DNA from: Acidimicrobiaceae bacterium
GTDB lineage: Bacteria > Actinomycetota > Acidimicrobiia > Acidimicrobiales > RAAP-2
Reading direction: 5' to 3'
NCBI GenBank assembly: GCA_003153575.1
Contig: PLZW01000025.1
Span: 1-64,000, forward strand
Length of the DNA stretch: 64,000 nucleotides
Shown: piece after piece, positions 49,505 to 59,204 of the stretch
How positions within the stretch are numbered: the stretch's first letter is position 1
How the letters are laid out: the number at the start of each line of letters is the position of its first letter
Position numbers and translations under genes: made by a program
Notes under the pieces: model-generated
Databases searched by the model: none
Seen by the model: the letters and a program-made list of their open reading frames with translations, nothing else
What the model was told of the DNA's origin: nothing

Positions 49505-50841
49505 GTGGGCTCCTCGGGGATCCCGTAGGCACGGGCCATCAGTTGCATCGGGTGCAACGGCCGGATGCCGGTCTCCTGTTCGATGGCGCCGTTGGCCAGG
49601 TGGCAGTCGCCGCAGACGACGTCGTTGCCGGCCAGCAGGATCTCCTTGGCCATCGGGGCGGCGACCGCGCGGGCCAGCTCGTAGTTCTCGGCCCGATAGC
49701 CCCAGGTGCCGTCGATGCCCGAGCACCGCTGGACGAGGGTGGCCCGGACACCGGCCACCTTCAGCAGGTCACGGCTCTTCAGGCCGATGTGCTGGGCCCG
49801 GAGGTGGCAGGCCACGTGGTACGTGACCTCATCGGGCACGGCACCGGAGTGGCGGCCGCTGAAATCGGTGTCGAGGCTGGTCCCTTCGGCCCGGTGGAGG
49901 GCGAGCAGGAACTCGGCCGGATCGGAGGTGTGCCGGGCCACCAGCTCGGCATCGGCGGCGAGCGACGTGCCCGCCAGGTACAGCGGGTAGTCCTTGCGCA
50001 CCACGTAGGCGCACGTGGGCTGGGCCACCACCACCGCCTTGCCCGTCCGGACCTCGGCGGCGAGCGCGGTGACGTTCCGGGAGGCCGCCTTGGTGAACTC
50101 CTTGATGTTGCCCTGGTGGAGCCAGGGGGCACCGCAGCACCGCGTCCCCTCGGGCAGCGAGCACGAGACGCCGTTGCGCTCGTAGACCTTCACCAGGTCC
50201 TGGCCGATGGCCGGGTCCATGTACTCGATGAAACACGTCGGGAAGACCGAGACCTCGCCCTGGGGGCTACCGGTCACATGGGCGCGAGCGCCCCCACCGC
50301 CGGCCCGCCGACGGAACCAGGTGGAGAAGCGGGTCCGCGCATACGGCGGCAGCAGCCGCTCGCTCGCCATGCCCGTCGCCTTCTCCATCAGCGTTCGGGC
50401 CCACGAGCCGGGCGTGCCGATCAGGGCGTTGACCACGGGTGCGGCCGCCGTCGAGACCCGCCCCATGACGTCGGTGCGAGCCAGCACCTGGTCGGTGACG
50501 CGTTCTCCTGCCGGCCGGCCAGCCGCGTGACGGACGGCCTGGGCCCGCATCATGAGGCGGGGGAAGTCGAGCTGCCACTCGTGGGGCGGGACGTACGGGC
50601 ACTTCGGGTAGCAGAGCTTGCACTGGTAGCACTCGTCGATCACGCGGTCCTGGTCGGCGGCGGTCAGGGCCGACACGTCGCCGTCGTTGGCGTCGATCAG
50701 GTCGAACATCGTCGGGAACGACGGGCACAGGTTGAAGCAGAGCCGGCAGCCGTGGCAGTGGTCGAACACGCGCTCGAGCTCGACCCGGAAGTCGGTCTCG
50801 TCGAGGTAGGCGGGGTCGTCGGGGGTGTACGTGGTCGTCAT
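49501..50841 (-). CDS. Fe-S oxidoreductase with CCG domains (GlpC/HdrD-like, rubrerythrin-associated)
   Basis: A 446-residue protein from ATG 50841. Two [4Fe-4S] ferredoxin motifs open it: [15 protein letters not shown] and [15 protein letters not shown]. Two CCG domains follow: [13 protein letters not shown] with [13 protein letters not shown], and [13 protein letters not shown] with [13 protein letters not shown]. That architecture is shared with GlpC, HdrB/D and LutA-type proteins, which move electrons to or from thiols or quinones. Next to rubrerythrin it is likely to supply electrons for peroxide reduction. It is coupled to DUF3501 downstream and lies 91 bp after the rubrerythrin gene. 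Confidence 0.9.
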   Translation of the reverse strand: MTTTYTPDDPAYLDETDFRVELERVFDHCHGCRLCFNLCPSFPTMFDLIDANDGDVSALTAADQDRVIDECYQCKLCYPKCPYVPPHEWQLDFPRLMMRAQAVRHAAGRPAGERVTDQVLARTDVMGRVSTAAAPVVNALIGTPGSWARTLMEKATGMASERLLPPYARTRFSTWFRRRAGGGGARAHVTGSPQGEVSVFPTCFIEYMDPAIGQDLVKVYERNGVSCSLPEGTRCCGAPWLHQGNIKEFTKAASRNVTALAAEVRTGKAVVVAQPTCAYVVRKDYPLYLAGTSLAADAELVARHTSDPAEFLLALHRAEGTSLDTDFSGRHSGAVPDEVTYHVACHLRAQHIGLKSRDLLKVAGVRATLVQRCSGIDGTWGYRAENYELARAVAAPMAKEILLAGNDVVCGDCHLANGAIEQETGIRPLHPMQLMARAYGIPEEPT

Positions 50842-50932
50842 GGCTGGTCCTCGGTCGTCGGCTGTCGGGTGCCCCGGACGGCCGGCACCGGTTCCCGGGG
50901 CCTCCCCCGGCAGCCGGTGCCGGTTTCCGTGG

Positions 50933-51352
50933 TCAGGAGACCGACGCGAGTCCTTCGGTAAAGCGACCGGCGTGGCTCTTCTCGGCCCGGGCCAAAGTCT
51001 CGAACCACTCGGCGATCTCCTCGAAGCCCTCGTCGCGCGCCGTGCGGGCGAAGCCGGGGTACATCTCGGAGTACTCGTAGGTCTCGCCCTCGATGGCCGA
51101 TTTGAGATTGTCATCGGTTGCGCCGACGACGGCTCCTGTCACCGGGTCCCCCACCTCGCGCAGGAAGTCGAAGTGGCCGAACGCATGGCCGGTCTCGCCC
51201 TCGGCGACCGAACGGAAGAGGGCGGCCACGTCCGGGTAGCCCTCGACGTCCGCCTTCTGGGCGAAGTAGAGGTAGCGGCGGTTGGCCTGGCTCTCGCCGG
51301 CGAAGGCCTCCTTCAGGTTGGCCTCGGTCTTGCTGTCCTTGAGTGCGGGCAT
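50933..51352 (-). CDS. rubrerythrin-like di-iron protein
   Basis: A 139-residue ferritin-like four-helix protein from ATG 51352. The metal ligands are in [27 protein letters not shown] and [10 protein letters not shown] (ExxH pairs). The C-terminal rubredoxin domain of classical rubrerythrin is absent. Such proteins reduce H2O2 to water, with electrons from an external donor, here probably the Fe-S protein. It lies 46 bp downstream of the Fur-type gene and is presumably controlled by it. Confidence 0.88.
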   Translation of the reverse strand: MPALKDSKTEANLKEAFAGESQANRRYLYFAQKADVEGYPDVAALFRSVAEGETGHAFGHFDFLREVGDPVTGAVVGATDDNLKSAIEGETYEYSEMYPGFARTARDEGFEEIAEWFETLARAEKSHAGRFTEGLASVS

Positions 51353-51398
51353 GGTGGTCCTTTCGTGTCGGTGGTCGTTACGAAGTTGGTCCGGCGGT

Positions 51399-51860
51399 TC
51401 AGACGCGGGCGGCGGCCGACGGTCTGCGCGCTCCGTCCTGACAGGACGGGCACAGGCCCCGGAAGACGACCTCGGCCGAGCCGACCTCGAAACCGAGGTC
51501 GGCACCGTCGGGAACGGCGAGGTCGGGGAAGTCGACCACCAGGTCGCGGACGCTGCCGCAGCGCCGGCACACCAGGTGGTGGTGGGGGTCGTCCACGTTG
51601 GGGTCGAATCGGGTCATGCCCGTGCCGACGTCGAGGGCGGCGATCTCGCCCAGCTCGGCCAAGTCGTGGAGTGTCTGGTAGACGGTCTTGAGCGAGATGG
51701 TCTCCATCTGCCGGCACGCCGCGGCGTGGACGGCCTCGGCCGACGGGTGGGTCTCGTCGCCCTGGAGGATCCGGAAGATGCACTGTCGCTGGGCCGTGAC
51801 GTTGCGGCCCGAGGCCCGGAACACGTCGGTCAGCTCCTCGGGAGTACGCATCGGGGGCAT
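51399..51860 (-). CDS. Fur/PerR-family metalloregulator
   Basis: A 153-residue Fur-type repressor. The winged helix is TAQRQCIFRILQGDETHPSAEAVHAA...ISLKTVYQTLHDLAELGEI, the metal hinge FDPNVDDPHHHLVCRRCGSV, and the second Zn pair is LCPSCQDG. The Asp in TRFDPN, where a Glu would mark Fur and an Asp is seen in PerR, together with the rubrerythrin context supports PerR-type peroxide sensing through Fe-catalysed His oxidation. It heads its own operon; a TTGTT/AACAA palindrome lies 15-28 bp upstream of its ATG. Confidence 0.88.
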   Translation of the reverse strand: MPPMRTPEELTDVFRASGRNVTAQRQCIFRILQGDETHPSAEAVHAAACRQMETISLKTVYQTLHDLAELGEIAALDVGTGMTRFDPNVDDPHHHLVCRRCGSVRDLVVDFPDLAVPDGADLGFEVGSAEVVFRGLCPSCQDGARRPSAAARV

Positions 51861-51874
51861 GATATCACCAGGCT

Positions 51875-51888
51875 TTGTTAATCAACAA
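51875..51888. promoter_or_regulatory. Probable Fur/PerR operator
   Basis: TTGTTAATCAACAA, with perfect 5-bp arms TTGTT and AACAA around AATC, lies in a rare A+T-rich stretch between the fur gene start and the divergent DUF1214 gene. Fur-family boxes are A+T-rich palindromes of this kind. Autoregulation of the rubrerythrin operon is the simplest reading. Confidence 0.5.
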
Positions 51889-51949
51889 TCACTGTCGAAC
51901 TCTCCCGTCGAGCGGTTGCCCGAAAGGTCGGTCGTGCTAGACGTGCCGG

Positions 51950-53023
51950 ATGGGATCACTGACCGAAGCGGTGTTCACGGAGCTGCTGGACGAACTGGCC
52001 ACCCAGCACCGCCGCCTGGTGGACCAGCTGTCGGGCCCGGGCGACGAGCAGACCCTGCTCGAGGCGCACCGGTGGCTGGTCACCATCCTCCAGGTCGCCG
52101 TCGACACCCAGGTGTGGGCGGACCCGGCCCGCCCCCGGTTCGTCGAGATCGTCGGCCCCTACAAGAAGTGGGGGGGCGACAACGCCGACGCCTTCTACTG
52201 CTACTCCCCGGTCGACCCGGCCGGCACCTACCGCGTCCAGGTGCGGCCCGGCGACGCCGTCTACCTGTCCCTGACGGTCTACGGGGGCCCGAGCGACGGG
52301 CACTACTCGGAGCGCATCGTGGGCAGCCTCAACAGCCGCGAGGCACCGGTCGGCCCCGACGGCACCATCACCATGGTCCTCTCGGCCGACGATCCCGGCG
52401 ACGGCACGCCCTGGATCCGGCTCGAGGAGGACGCCGTGGCCATCATCACCCGCGACTACCTCGCCGATCCGGTCCACGACACGCGGGCGGCGTGGTCCAT
52501 CGAGGCCGACGACGCCCCGGCCACCTACCGGGAGGACGACGCCTCATTGGCCCGCCGCTTCCGGGGCGCCCTCACCTGGATCCGGGACCAGTCGGCCATG
52601 GTGCCGCTCCCCGAGGGCGAGCCCAACTCGATCGACCCGCCGTATCCGGTGCCCACCGCCACGTTCGGCTGGGCGGCAGGGGACGCCGCCTACGCCATGG
52701 GCCGTTACCGGCTCGACGACGACGAGGCACTGGTGATCCGGGGCCGGTCCCCGGACTGTGCCTTCTGGAACGTCTGCCTCTGGAACCCCTTCCTGCACAC
52801 CTACAACTACGACTACGAGCGGGTCACCCTCAACGGCGCCCAGTGCCGGTACGAGCCCGACGGCTCGTGGGTCCTGGTCATCTCGCCCTCGGACCCCGGC
52901 CATCCGAACTGGATCTCCACGGCCGGTCACCACTCGGGGTGGATCTGGTTCCGCTGGTTCCTACCCGAGCACACGCCCGACGGGCCGGAGGTGGAGGTCG
53001 TACCGGTGGCGACACTGCGATGA
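51950..53023 (+). CDS. DUF1214 domain protein
   Basis: A 357-residue cytoplasmic protein. Conserved C-terminal block: YNYDYERVTLNGAQCRYEPDGSWVLVISPSDPGHPNWISTAGHHSGWIWFRWFLPE, the DUF1214 signature with NW..T and R.F. The N-terminal part (AHRWLVTILQVAVDTQVWADPARPRFVEIVGPYKKWGGDNADAFYCY) is typical of the DUF1254/1214-type proteins of actinobacteria. The function of the family is unknown; members often lie near sulfotransferase-like or steroid genes. The stop codon overlaps the start of the sulfotransferase gene as ATGA. Confidence 0.85.
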   Translation: MGSLTEAVFTELLDELATQHRRLVDQLSGPGDEQTLLEAHRWLVTILQVAVDTQVWADPARPRFVEIVGPYKKWGGDNADAFYCYSPVDPAGTYRVQVRPGDAVYLSLTVYGGPSDGHYSERIVGSLNSREAPVGPDGTITMVLSADDPGDGTPWIRLEEDAVAIITRDYLADPVHDTRAAWSIEADDAPATYREDDASLARRFRGALTWIRDQSAMVPLPEGEPNSIDPPYPVPTATFGWAAGDAAYAMGRYRLDDDEALVIRGRSPDCAFWNVCLWNPFLHTYNYDYERVTLNGAQCRYEPDGSWVLVISPSDPGHPNWISTAGHHSGWIWFRWFLPEHTPDGPEVEVVPVATLR

Positions 53024-54283
53024 CGACCGGCGACCGACCGCCGCCCATCGCCTTGGACGACCTCGTCGAACCCCGCTTCGACGACACCACCCGGGAGGTG
53101 CTGGCCCTCATGGCCGACATGGGTGCGTCCGTCTCGCTGGACGGTCCGTCGCTGCTGGCCCAGGCCACAGCCGAGACCGGGCTCGACGACCTCGGTGACA
53201 ACGACGTGACGGCCCGCCTCGAGGTCCTGTGCCGCGCCCTGCGCGAGGAGGCCGGGCTCAACGGTGCCGGCGTGCTGACCCAGTCGGTCCTCCTCACCGG
53301 ACTGTTGAAGAACCGGCTGTTGATCCAGGACCTGCTGGCCCGCCATCCCGAGATCCGAGACGAGGTCATCGCCGCCCCCATCGTCATCTGCGGCCTGCCC
53401 CGCACCGGGACCACCCATCTCCACAACCTGCTCTCCGCCGACGACCGGCTCCGGTCGCTCCCCTACTGGGAGAGCCTGGAGCCCGTCCTGGCCGACGCCG
53501 AGCTCCCGGGACCCGGAGCGCCCGATCCCCGACGGGCCCGCACCGAGGCAGGCCTCGACTTCCTCAACGCCGCCCTCCCCGAGTTCCGGCGGATGCACGA
53601 GATGACCGTCGACCACGCCCACGAGGAGATCCAACTCCTGGCCATCGACATGTCCTCGATGCTGTTCGAGACGGTGGCGCCCATCCCGTCGTGGCGCGAC
53701 GACTACCTGGCCCGCGACCAGCGGCCGAGCTAACCTGCGGACGGTGCTCCAGGTCCTGCAGTGGTCGCGAGGAGGGACCCGCTGGGTGCTCAAGTCCCCC
53801 CAACACCTCGAACAGTTCCCGGCGCTCCTGGCCACGTTCCCCGACGCCACGTTCGTGGTGACCCACCGGGATCCCGTGCCGGTGACCGTCTCGATGGTCA
53901 CCATGCTCGCCTACACCGCCCGCCTGGCCCATGACCGGGTGGACACGATCGGCATCGCCGCCTACTGGGTGGATCGGCTCGAGCGGATGCTGCGGTCGTG
54001 CGTCGACCACCGTGACCTGCTGCCCGAAGCGCGCACCATCGACGTCCACTTCGACGAGTTCATGGCTGATGACCTGTCCATGGTCCGTCGGATCCACGCC
54101 GTGGCCGGGCTCCCCGACTCCCGCGCGGCCGAGGCGTCGATGCGGGCGTTCACCAAGGCCCACCCACGGGGCCGCTTCGGGGACATCGAGTACGACCTGG
54201 CCCCGTTCGGCCTCGACCGGGACGTCCTCTCGGAGACCTTCGCCTGCTACTCCGAGCAGTTCGGGGTGCGGGCCGAGGGTTGA
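53020..54283 (+). pseudogene. sulfotransferase-family protein split by a frameshift
   Basis: Two frames give one protein. The first (53020-53733, 237 residues) has the PAPS loop VICGLPRTGTTHLHNLL and runs to WRDDYLARDQRPS, then TAA. The second (from 53735 in the next frame) continues LRTVLQVLQWSRGGTRWVLKSPQHLEQFPALL with the 3'-phosphate motif VTHRDPVPVTVSMVTM and ends QFGVRAEG. Removing one A at 53732-53733 restores RPSYLRTVLQVLQW, giving about 420 residues, the normal length for this family (aryl/steroid-type sulfotransferases of actinobacteria). It may be a real mutation or a sequencing error. The start overlaps the DUF1214 stop. Confidence 0.8.
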
Positions 54284-54330
54284 GCCCGGCACCGGGTAGG
54301 CCACCCGCCCACCTGTGGCAGGCTTTCGGG

Positions 54331-56112
54331 ATGCCCGACCCCGCACCGTCTCCTTCGACGGGCCACGAGCCATTCGACCGGGACGGGGCGCTCACCCGAC
54401 TGGCCACCGAGACGTTCGATGTCCTGGTCGTCGGCGGGGGGATCACCGGGGCCGGGGTGGCCCTCGACGCAGCCAGCCGGGGCCTCAAGACCGCGTTGGT
54501 CGAGCGGGACGACTTCGCCTCCGGCACCTCGTCCAAGTCCTCGAAGCTCATCCACGGCGGGCTCCGCTACCTCCAGCAGCACGAGTACCGGCTGGTCTAC
54601 GAGAACCTGGCCGAGCGGCAGCGACTCTTGGACAATGCACCCCACCTGGTGTCACCTCTGCCCTTCCTCATCCCTCTGTTCGGTAAGCCGGGCGTGGTCA
54701 ACAAGAGCGTGGCCCGCGTCTACCGCACCGCCCTGTGGCTCTACGACCTGACCGGTGGCGTGCGCATCGGCCGCCGGCACGAGAAGGTCACCCGGGAGCA
54801 GGCCCTGGAGCACATGCCGACCCTGCGGGCCGACCGCCTGGCCGCCGGCTTCCTCTACTGGGACGCCCGTTCGGACGACGCCCGGCTCACCTTGACCGTG
54901 CTCCGCACCGCCGTCCTCGACTACGGGGCGACAGCGGCCAACCACACCCGGGTCACCGGCCTGGTGACCGACGTCGGCCGGGTGTGCGGCGCCACCGTCG
55001 CCCCCGACGGCGCCGCACCTTTTGACATCCGGGCCTCGGTGGTGATCAACGCCGCCGGTGTCTGGTCCGACCAGGTCCGCGCGTTCGACGAAGGCCACGA
55101 CCCCCACTCCATCCGGCCGGCCAAGGGCATCCACATCACCGTGCCCGAAGAGGCGTTCCCGTGCGACATCGCCGCCGTCATTCCGGTCAAGGAGGACAAG
55201 CGCTCCATCTTCGTGGTGTCCTGGGGCGACCAGGTCTATCTGGGCACCACCGACACCGCCTGGGACGGCCCGCTCGACGACCCGTCGTGCACCCCCGAGG
55301 ACGTGGACTACATCCTCGGCGCAGCCAACGCCGTCTCCACCCGCCGGCTGACCCGGGGCGACATCACCGGGATCTGGTCGGGCCTGCGCCCGCTGCTCGC
55401 CCCCGAGCAGAAAGGGGCCACCAGCGAGCGCACCGCCGACCTGTCGCGCCGCCACACCGTGCGCGCCTCGGACGGCGGTCTGGTCACCGTGACCGGCGGC
55501 AAACTCACCACCTACCGCAAGATGGCCGAGGACACGGTCGATACGGCCGTCACCGTCCTGGGTCGCAAGGGCCTGCGCTGCCGGACCAGGAACCTTCGCC
55601 TCCACGGGGCGCCCGCCGGGAAGCGGTCCGAGCCCGAGGCCGGCGGTGCCGGGGTCAACCTACGCACCGACCCGGACCACCCCGCTATGACCAGGGCCAC
55701 CATCCTGGCCGGCCGCTACGGGACCGAGGCGCCGGCCGTGCTGGCCATGGCCGAAGGCCGGCCGGAACTCCTCGAGCCGATGGTGACCGGTCTCCCCTAC
55801 CTGGCCGTCGAGGCCCTGTGGGCCGTCCGCCGCGAGATGGCCGGGTCCATCTCCGACGTCCTCGACCGCCGCACCCAGTCGTCGTACCGCGATGCCCGGG
55901 CCGCGGCTGCGGCGGCGCCGGCGGTGGCCGCGCTCATCGGACCCGGGCTCGGCTGGGACGACGACCGGTGCCGGACCGAGGCGGCGGCCTACGCCGCCCG
56001 CATCCGGTCCGACCTGACCCGGGCTGGTCTCGACCCGGACACCGTGGGCGACGCGCCGACGGTGGCGGCCGCCGGCCGGGCCGGCGACACCTCCGGACAG
56101 GCTGCTCCGTGA
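54331..56112 (+). CDS. glpD: glycerol-3-phosphate dehydrogenase (FAD-dependent)
   Basis: A 593-residue GlpD from ATG 54331. The FAD-binding motif is VLVVGGGITGAGVALDAASRGLKTALVERDDFASGTSSKSSKLIHGGLRYL, typical of the family, and KGIHITVPEE...YLGTTDTAWDGPLDDP and VTVTGGKLTTYRKMAED are further signatures. The C-terminal DAO_C domain follows. It oxidises sn-glycerol-3-phosphate to DHAP and passes electrons to quinone at the membrane. It is the first gene of a run with a flavoprotein and glycerol kinase, each overlapping the next by 4 bp. Confidence 0.92.
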   Translation: MPDPAPSPSTGHEPFDRDGALTRLATETFDVLVVGGGITGAGVALDAASRGLKTALVERDDFASGTSSKSSKLIHGGLRYLQQHEYRLVYENLAERQRLLDNAPHLVSPLPFLIPLFGKPGVVNKSVARVYRTALWLYDLTGGVRIGRRHEKVTREQALEHMPTLRADRLAAGFLYWDARSDDARLTLTVLRTAVLDYGATAANHTRVTGLVTDVGRVCGATVAPDGAAPFDIRASVVINAAGVWSDQVRAFDEGHDPHSIRPAKGIHITVPEEAFPCDIAAVIPVKEDKRSIFVVSWGDQVYLGTTDTAWDGPLDDPSCTPEDVDYILGAANAVSTRRLTRGDITGIWSGLRPLLAPEQKGATSERTADLSRRHTVRASDGGLVTVTGGKLTTYRKMAEDTVDTAVTVLGRKGLRCRTRNLRLHGAPAGKRSEPEAGGAGVNLRTDPDHPAMTRATILAGRYGTEAPAVLAMAEGRPELLEPMVTGLPYLAVEALWAVRREMAGSISDVLDRRTQSSYRDARAAAAAAPAVAALIGPGLGWDDDRCRTEAAAYAARIRSDLTRAGLDPDTVGDAPTVAAAGRAGDTSGQAAP

Positions 56113-57623
56113 GCCAACCGACGCCGGTCACCCCGATCGACGCGTCCCCGGCCGATGTCGTCGACCGGCTGGACAGTGCCCGGGTGGCCGTCGACGACGA
56201 CCTGGCCAGGCGCCTGGGTGACGCCTGCGACGCCGTGTCCGTGCTCGACGCCGACCGGGCCGAGGCCGGCCGGGACTGGTGGCCGCTCGCCATCGGCTGG
56301 GCAGCGGCCGGCGCCGTGCCGTCGCGGCCCGCCCTGGTGGCCCGGCCCACCGATGTCGCACAGGTCTCGGCAGTGCTCGCCCTGTGCGACGCGGCCCGGG
56401 TGCCGGTCACCCCGGCGGGCGGTCGCAGCGGGGTCTGTGGGGCATCGGTCCCGCTGTTCGGCGGCGTGGCCCTCGACCTGTGCGGTCTCGCCGGGATCGG
56501 CGACGTGGACGAGACTTCTCTGGTGGCCGACCTGCGGGCCGGCACCTTCGGCCCCGACGTCGAGTCGGGCCTGCGGGACGGGCACGGGCTCACCCTCGGC
56601 CACTGGCCGCAGTCGATGGACCTCTCGACGGTCGGTGGCTGGCTGGCCTGCCGCGGCGCCGGTCAGTACTCCAACCGCTACGGGAAGATCGAGGACATGG
56701 TCCTCGGACTCGAGGTCGTCCTGGCCGACGGTCGCATCGTCCGCACCGGGGGCACCGGACCGCGCTCGGCCACCGGGCCCGACCTCACCCAGCTCTTCGT
56801 GGGCAGCGAGGGCACCCTCGGGGTGATCACCGAGGGGCGGTTCCGGGTGCACCCGGTCCCCGTAGACGAGGGACGTCGGGCCGTCGGGTTCCCCTCGTTC
56901 GCCGACGGGCTCGACGCCTGCCGTCGGATCCTGCGCCGGGGCGCATCGCCGGCCGTCCTCCGCCTCTACGACGCCACCGAGTCGGGCCGGAACTTCGACC
57001 AGCCCGACACCAACGTGCTGGTCGTCCTGGACGAAGCCGACCCGTCGCTCCTCGGCGCCACCCTCGACGTGGTCGACCAGGAGTGCGCCGGTGCGGCGGT
57101 CCTCGACCTCGGCCTGGTCGACCGGTGGCTCACCCACCGCAACGACGTCTCCGCCCTCGCCCCCCTGTGGCGGTCGGGCGTGGTCGTCGACACCGTCGAG
57201 ATCTCGGCCCGTTGGGCGGCGCTGCCCGGCCTGTACGCGGCGGTCCTCGACGCGCTGGGCGGGGTCGACGGCACCCTGGTCGCCTCCTCCCACCAGAGCC
57301 ACGCCTACACCGACGGCGCCTGCCTGTACTTCACCTTCGCCGGCCGCCCGCCCGACGAGATGGAGGGCGGTGGGCGGGACGCCTGGGTCGGCGACTACTA
57401 CCGCCGCGCCTGGGACGAGGTCACCCGGGCCACCATCGACGCCGGCGGCGCCATCAGCCATCACCACGGCATCGGCCTCAACCGGGGCCGCTTCCTGGCC
57501 GACGGCCTGGGACCGGCCTTCGACGTGCTCGTTTCCGTCAAGGGGGCGCTCGATCCCCACGGCATCCTCAACCCCGGCAAGTTGGGACTGCCGACGCCCT
57601 TCGGCCCGGTGCCCTGGCCATGA
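56109..57623 (+). CDS. FAD-binding oxidase, alkyldihydroxyacetonephosphate-synthase-like
   Basis: A 504-residue VAO/PCMH flavoprotein from GTG 56109. The FAD-binding region is GGRSGVCGASVPLFGGVALDLCGLAGIGDVDETS, then SMDLSTVGGWLACRGAGQYSNRYGKIEDMVLGLEVVLADG and GSEGTLGVITEGRFRVHP; the active-site motif is AISHHHGIGLNRGRFL. HHH-G-(I/V)-G and STVGGW are distinctive of alkylglycerone-phosphate synthase (AGPS), the ether-bond-forming enzyme, but bacterial relatives may be dehydrogenases. Coupling to glpD (GTGA) and glpK (ATGA) implies a DHAP or glycerophosphate substrate. Confidence 0.85.
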   Translation: MSQPTPVTPIDASPADVVDRLDSARVAVDDDLARRLGDACDAVSVLDADRAEAGRDWWPLAIGWAAAGAVPSRPALVARPTDVAQVSAVLALCDAARVPVTPAGGRSGVCGASVPLFGGVALDLCGLAGIGDVDETSLVADLRAGTFGPDVESGLRDGHGLTLGHWPQSMDLSTVGGWLACRGAGQYSNRYGKIEDMVLGLEVVLADGRIVRTGGTGPRSATGPDLTQLFVGSEGTLGVITEGRFRVHPVPVDEGRRAVGFPSFADGLDACRRILRRGASPAVLRLYDATESGRNFDQPDTNVLVVLDEADPSLLGATLDVVDQECAGAAVLDLGLVDRWLTHRNDVSALAPLWRSGVVVDTVEISARWAALPGLYAAVLDALGGVDGTLVASSHQSHAYTDGACLYFTFAGRPPDEMEGGGRDAWVGDYYRRAWDEVTRATIDAGGAISHHHGIGLNRGRFLADGLGPAFDVLVSVKGALDPHGILNPGKLGLPTPFGPVPWP

Positions 57624-59089
57624 GCATCCTCGTCATCGACGTCGGCACCTCCGGGGTGCGGGGCGCGGTCGTCCGCCCCGATGCCACCGTCGAGCACATC
57701 CATCATGTGCCCGTCCTGCCGGACACCCCGTTCCCGGGACTCGTCGAGTTCGACGGCGCCGCCATCGCCGGCGCCGTCTGCGAAGTGGCCGCCCACAGCC
57801 TGGCCGACGGGGGACCGGTCGCCGCCGTGGGGATCGCCAACCAGCGGGCCTCGACCCTCGTCTGGGACCGGGGCTCGGGCATCCCGGTGGGCCCGGGGCT
57901 CGGGTGGCAGGACCTTCGCACCGTCGGGACCTGCCTCGAGCTCCAAGGACAAGGCATCCGCATCGCCCCCAACGCATCGGCCACCAAACTGGCCGCCATC
58001 CTCGACCAGGTCGATCCCGACCGGTCCCGCTCCGAGCGGGGCGAGCTGGCCTTCGGCACGATCGACACCTGGGTGGCCTGGGTCCTGTCCGAGGGCGAGC
58101 TGCACGTCACCGACGCCTCGAACGCCGGAGTGACGGGTCTCATCCACGGCGATGGCGGCGGCTGGAGCGACCACCTGCTGGCCGCGCTCCGGATACCCGA
58201 GGCCGTCCTACCCGCCATCGTGGACTCGTCCGGCGTGGTGGGTACGGCGTCGACGCTTCCCGGCTCGCCCCCGATCGCCGGGATGGCCGGCGACCAGCAG
58301 GCGTCGCTGATCGGTCAGAGCTGCACGAGGGCGGGGCAGGCCAAGGCCACGTTCGGGACCGGAGGAATGCTCGACCAATGCATCGGATCCGAGCGGCCGG
58401 CCCAGGCCGTCCGCGGCCCGGCGGGCACCATCCCGATCATCGCCTGGCGTCGGAACGGTCGGATCACCTGGGGCATCGAGGCCATCATGCTCTCGGCCGG
58501 CACGTGTGTGGAGTGGTTGCGCGACGACCTGAGGATCATCGACGATGCCGCCGACTCGGCCACCGTGGCCGCTGCCTGCGCCGACACCGGAGACGTGTGG
58601 TTCGTGCCCGCTCTGCTGGGGCTCGGGACACCGGTGTGGGACTTCGGCGCCCGGGGCACGTTCACCGGACTCACCCGCGGCAGCGGACGACCGGAGCTGG
58701 TCCGGGCCGTCCTGGAGGGCGTGGCCCACCGCGGGGCGGACCTGTTGGAGGCGGCCGAGTCCGACTCGGGAATGCCCGTCGGATCCCTGCGGATCGACGG
58801 CGGCATGACCGCCAACCATGTCTTCACCCAGGCCCTGGCCGACGCCTGCGGGCGGCCGGTCGAGGTCGCTCCCGTCCTGGAGGCGACCACCCTCGGAGCC
58901 GCGTTCCTGGCCGGGATGGCCGTGGGCACCTGGGCCGACGAGGAGGACGTGGCCGCGGCGTGGATCCCCCGGGCGGAGGTGACCCCGGGATTGAGCGAGG
59001 CCGACCGGTCCTCGGCCCGGTCACGGTGGCTCGAGGCCCGCTCCCGGGCCGAAGGGGCCATCCCCGAACTGTCGGGCCTCGACTTCTGA
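57620..59089 (+). CDS. glpK: FGGY-family kinase, glycerol kinase-like
   Basis: A 489-residue FGGY kinase. The phosphate-1 motif is ILVIDVGTSGVRGAVV, then VGIANQRASTLVWDR, WQDLRT, and TIDTWVAWVLSEGELHVTDASNAG; the nucleotide part has TFGTGGMLD and LRIDGGMTANHVFTQALADACGRPVEV with the adenosine motif ATTLGAAFLAG. The presence of NQR, WQDxR and SNA corresponds to GlpK but several positions differ, so xylulose- or other-triose-type kinases cannot be excluded. Context with glpD strongly favours glycerol. It is the last gene of the three-gene operon. Confidence 0.86.
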   Translation: MSILVIDVGTSGVRGAVVRPDATVEHIHHVPVLPDTPFPGLVEFDGAAIAGAVCEVAAHSLADGGPVAAVGIANQRASTLVWDRGSGIPVGPGLGWQDLRTVGTCLELQGQGIRIAPNASATKLAAILDQVDPDRSRSERGELAFGTIDTWVAWVLSEGELHVTDASNAGVTGLIHGDGGGWSDHLLAALRIPEAVLPAIVDSSGVVGTASTLPGSPPIAGMAGDQQASLIGQSCTRAGQAKATFGTGGMLDQCIGSERPAQAVRGPAGTIPIIAWRRNGRITWGIEAIMLSAGTCVEWLRDDLRIIDDAADSATVAAACADTGDVWFVPALLGLGTPVWDFGARGTFTGLTRGSGRPELVRAVLEGVAHRGADLLEAAESDSGMPVGSLRIDGGMTANHVFTQALADACGRPVEVAPVLEATTLGAAFLAGMAVGTWADEEDVAAAWIPRAEVTPGLSEADRSSARSRWLEARSRAEGAIPELSGLDF

Positions 59090-59204
59090 GGCGGGTTCCG
59101 GCTGGGTGCCGGGCTCCCGGCCCGCCGGCTACCGGCACCTCTCCGGAGGGCCGCCACGGGCGTCGCGTCGGGGTGCCGATCGCAGACACGGCCGATCCCA
59201 TGCG

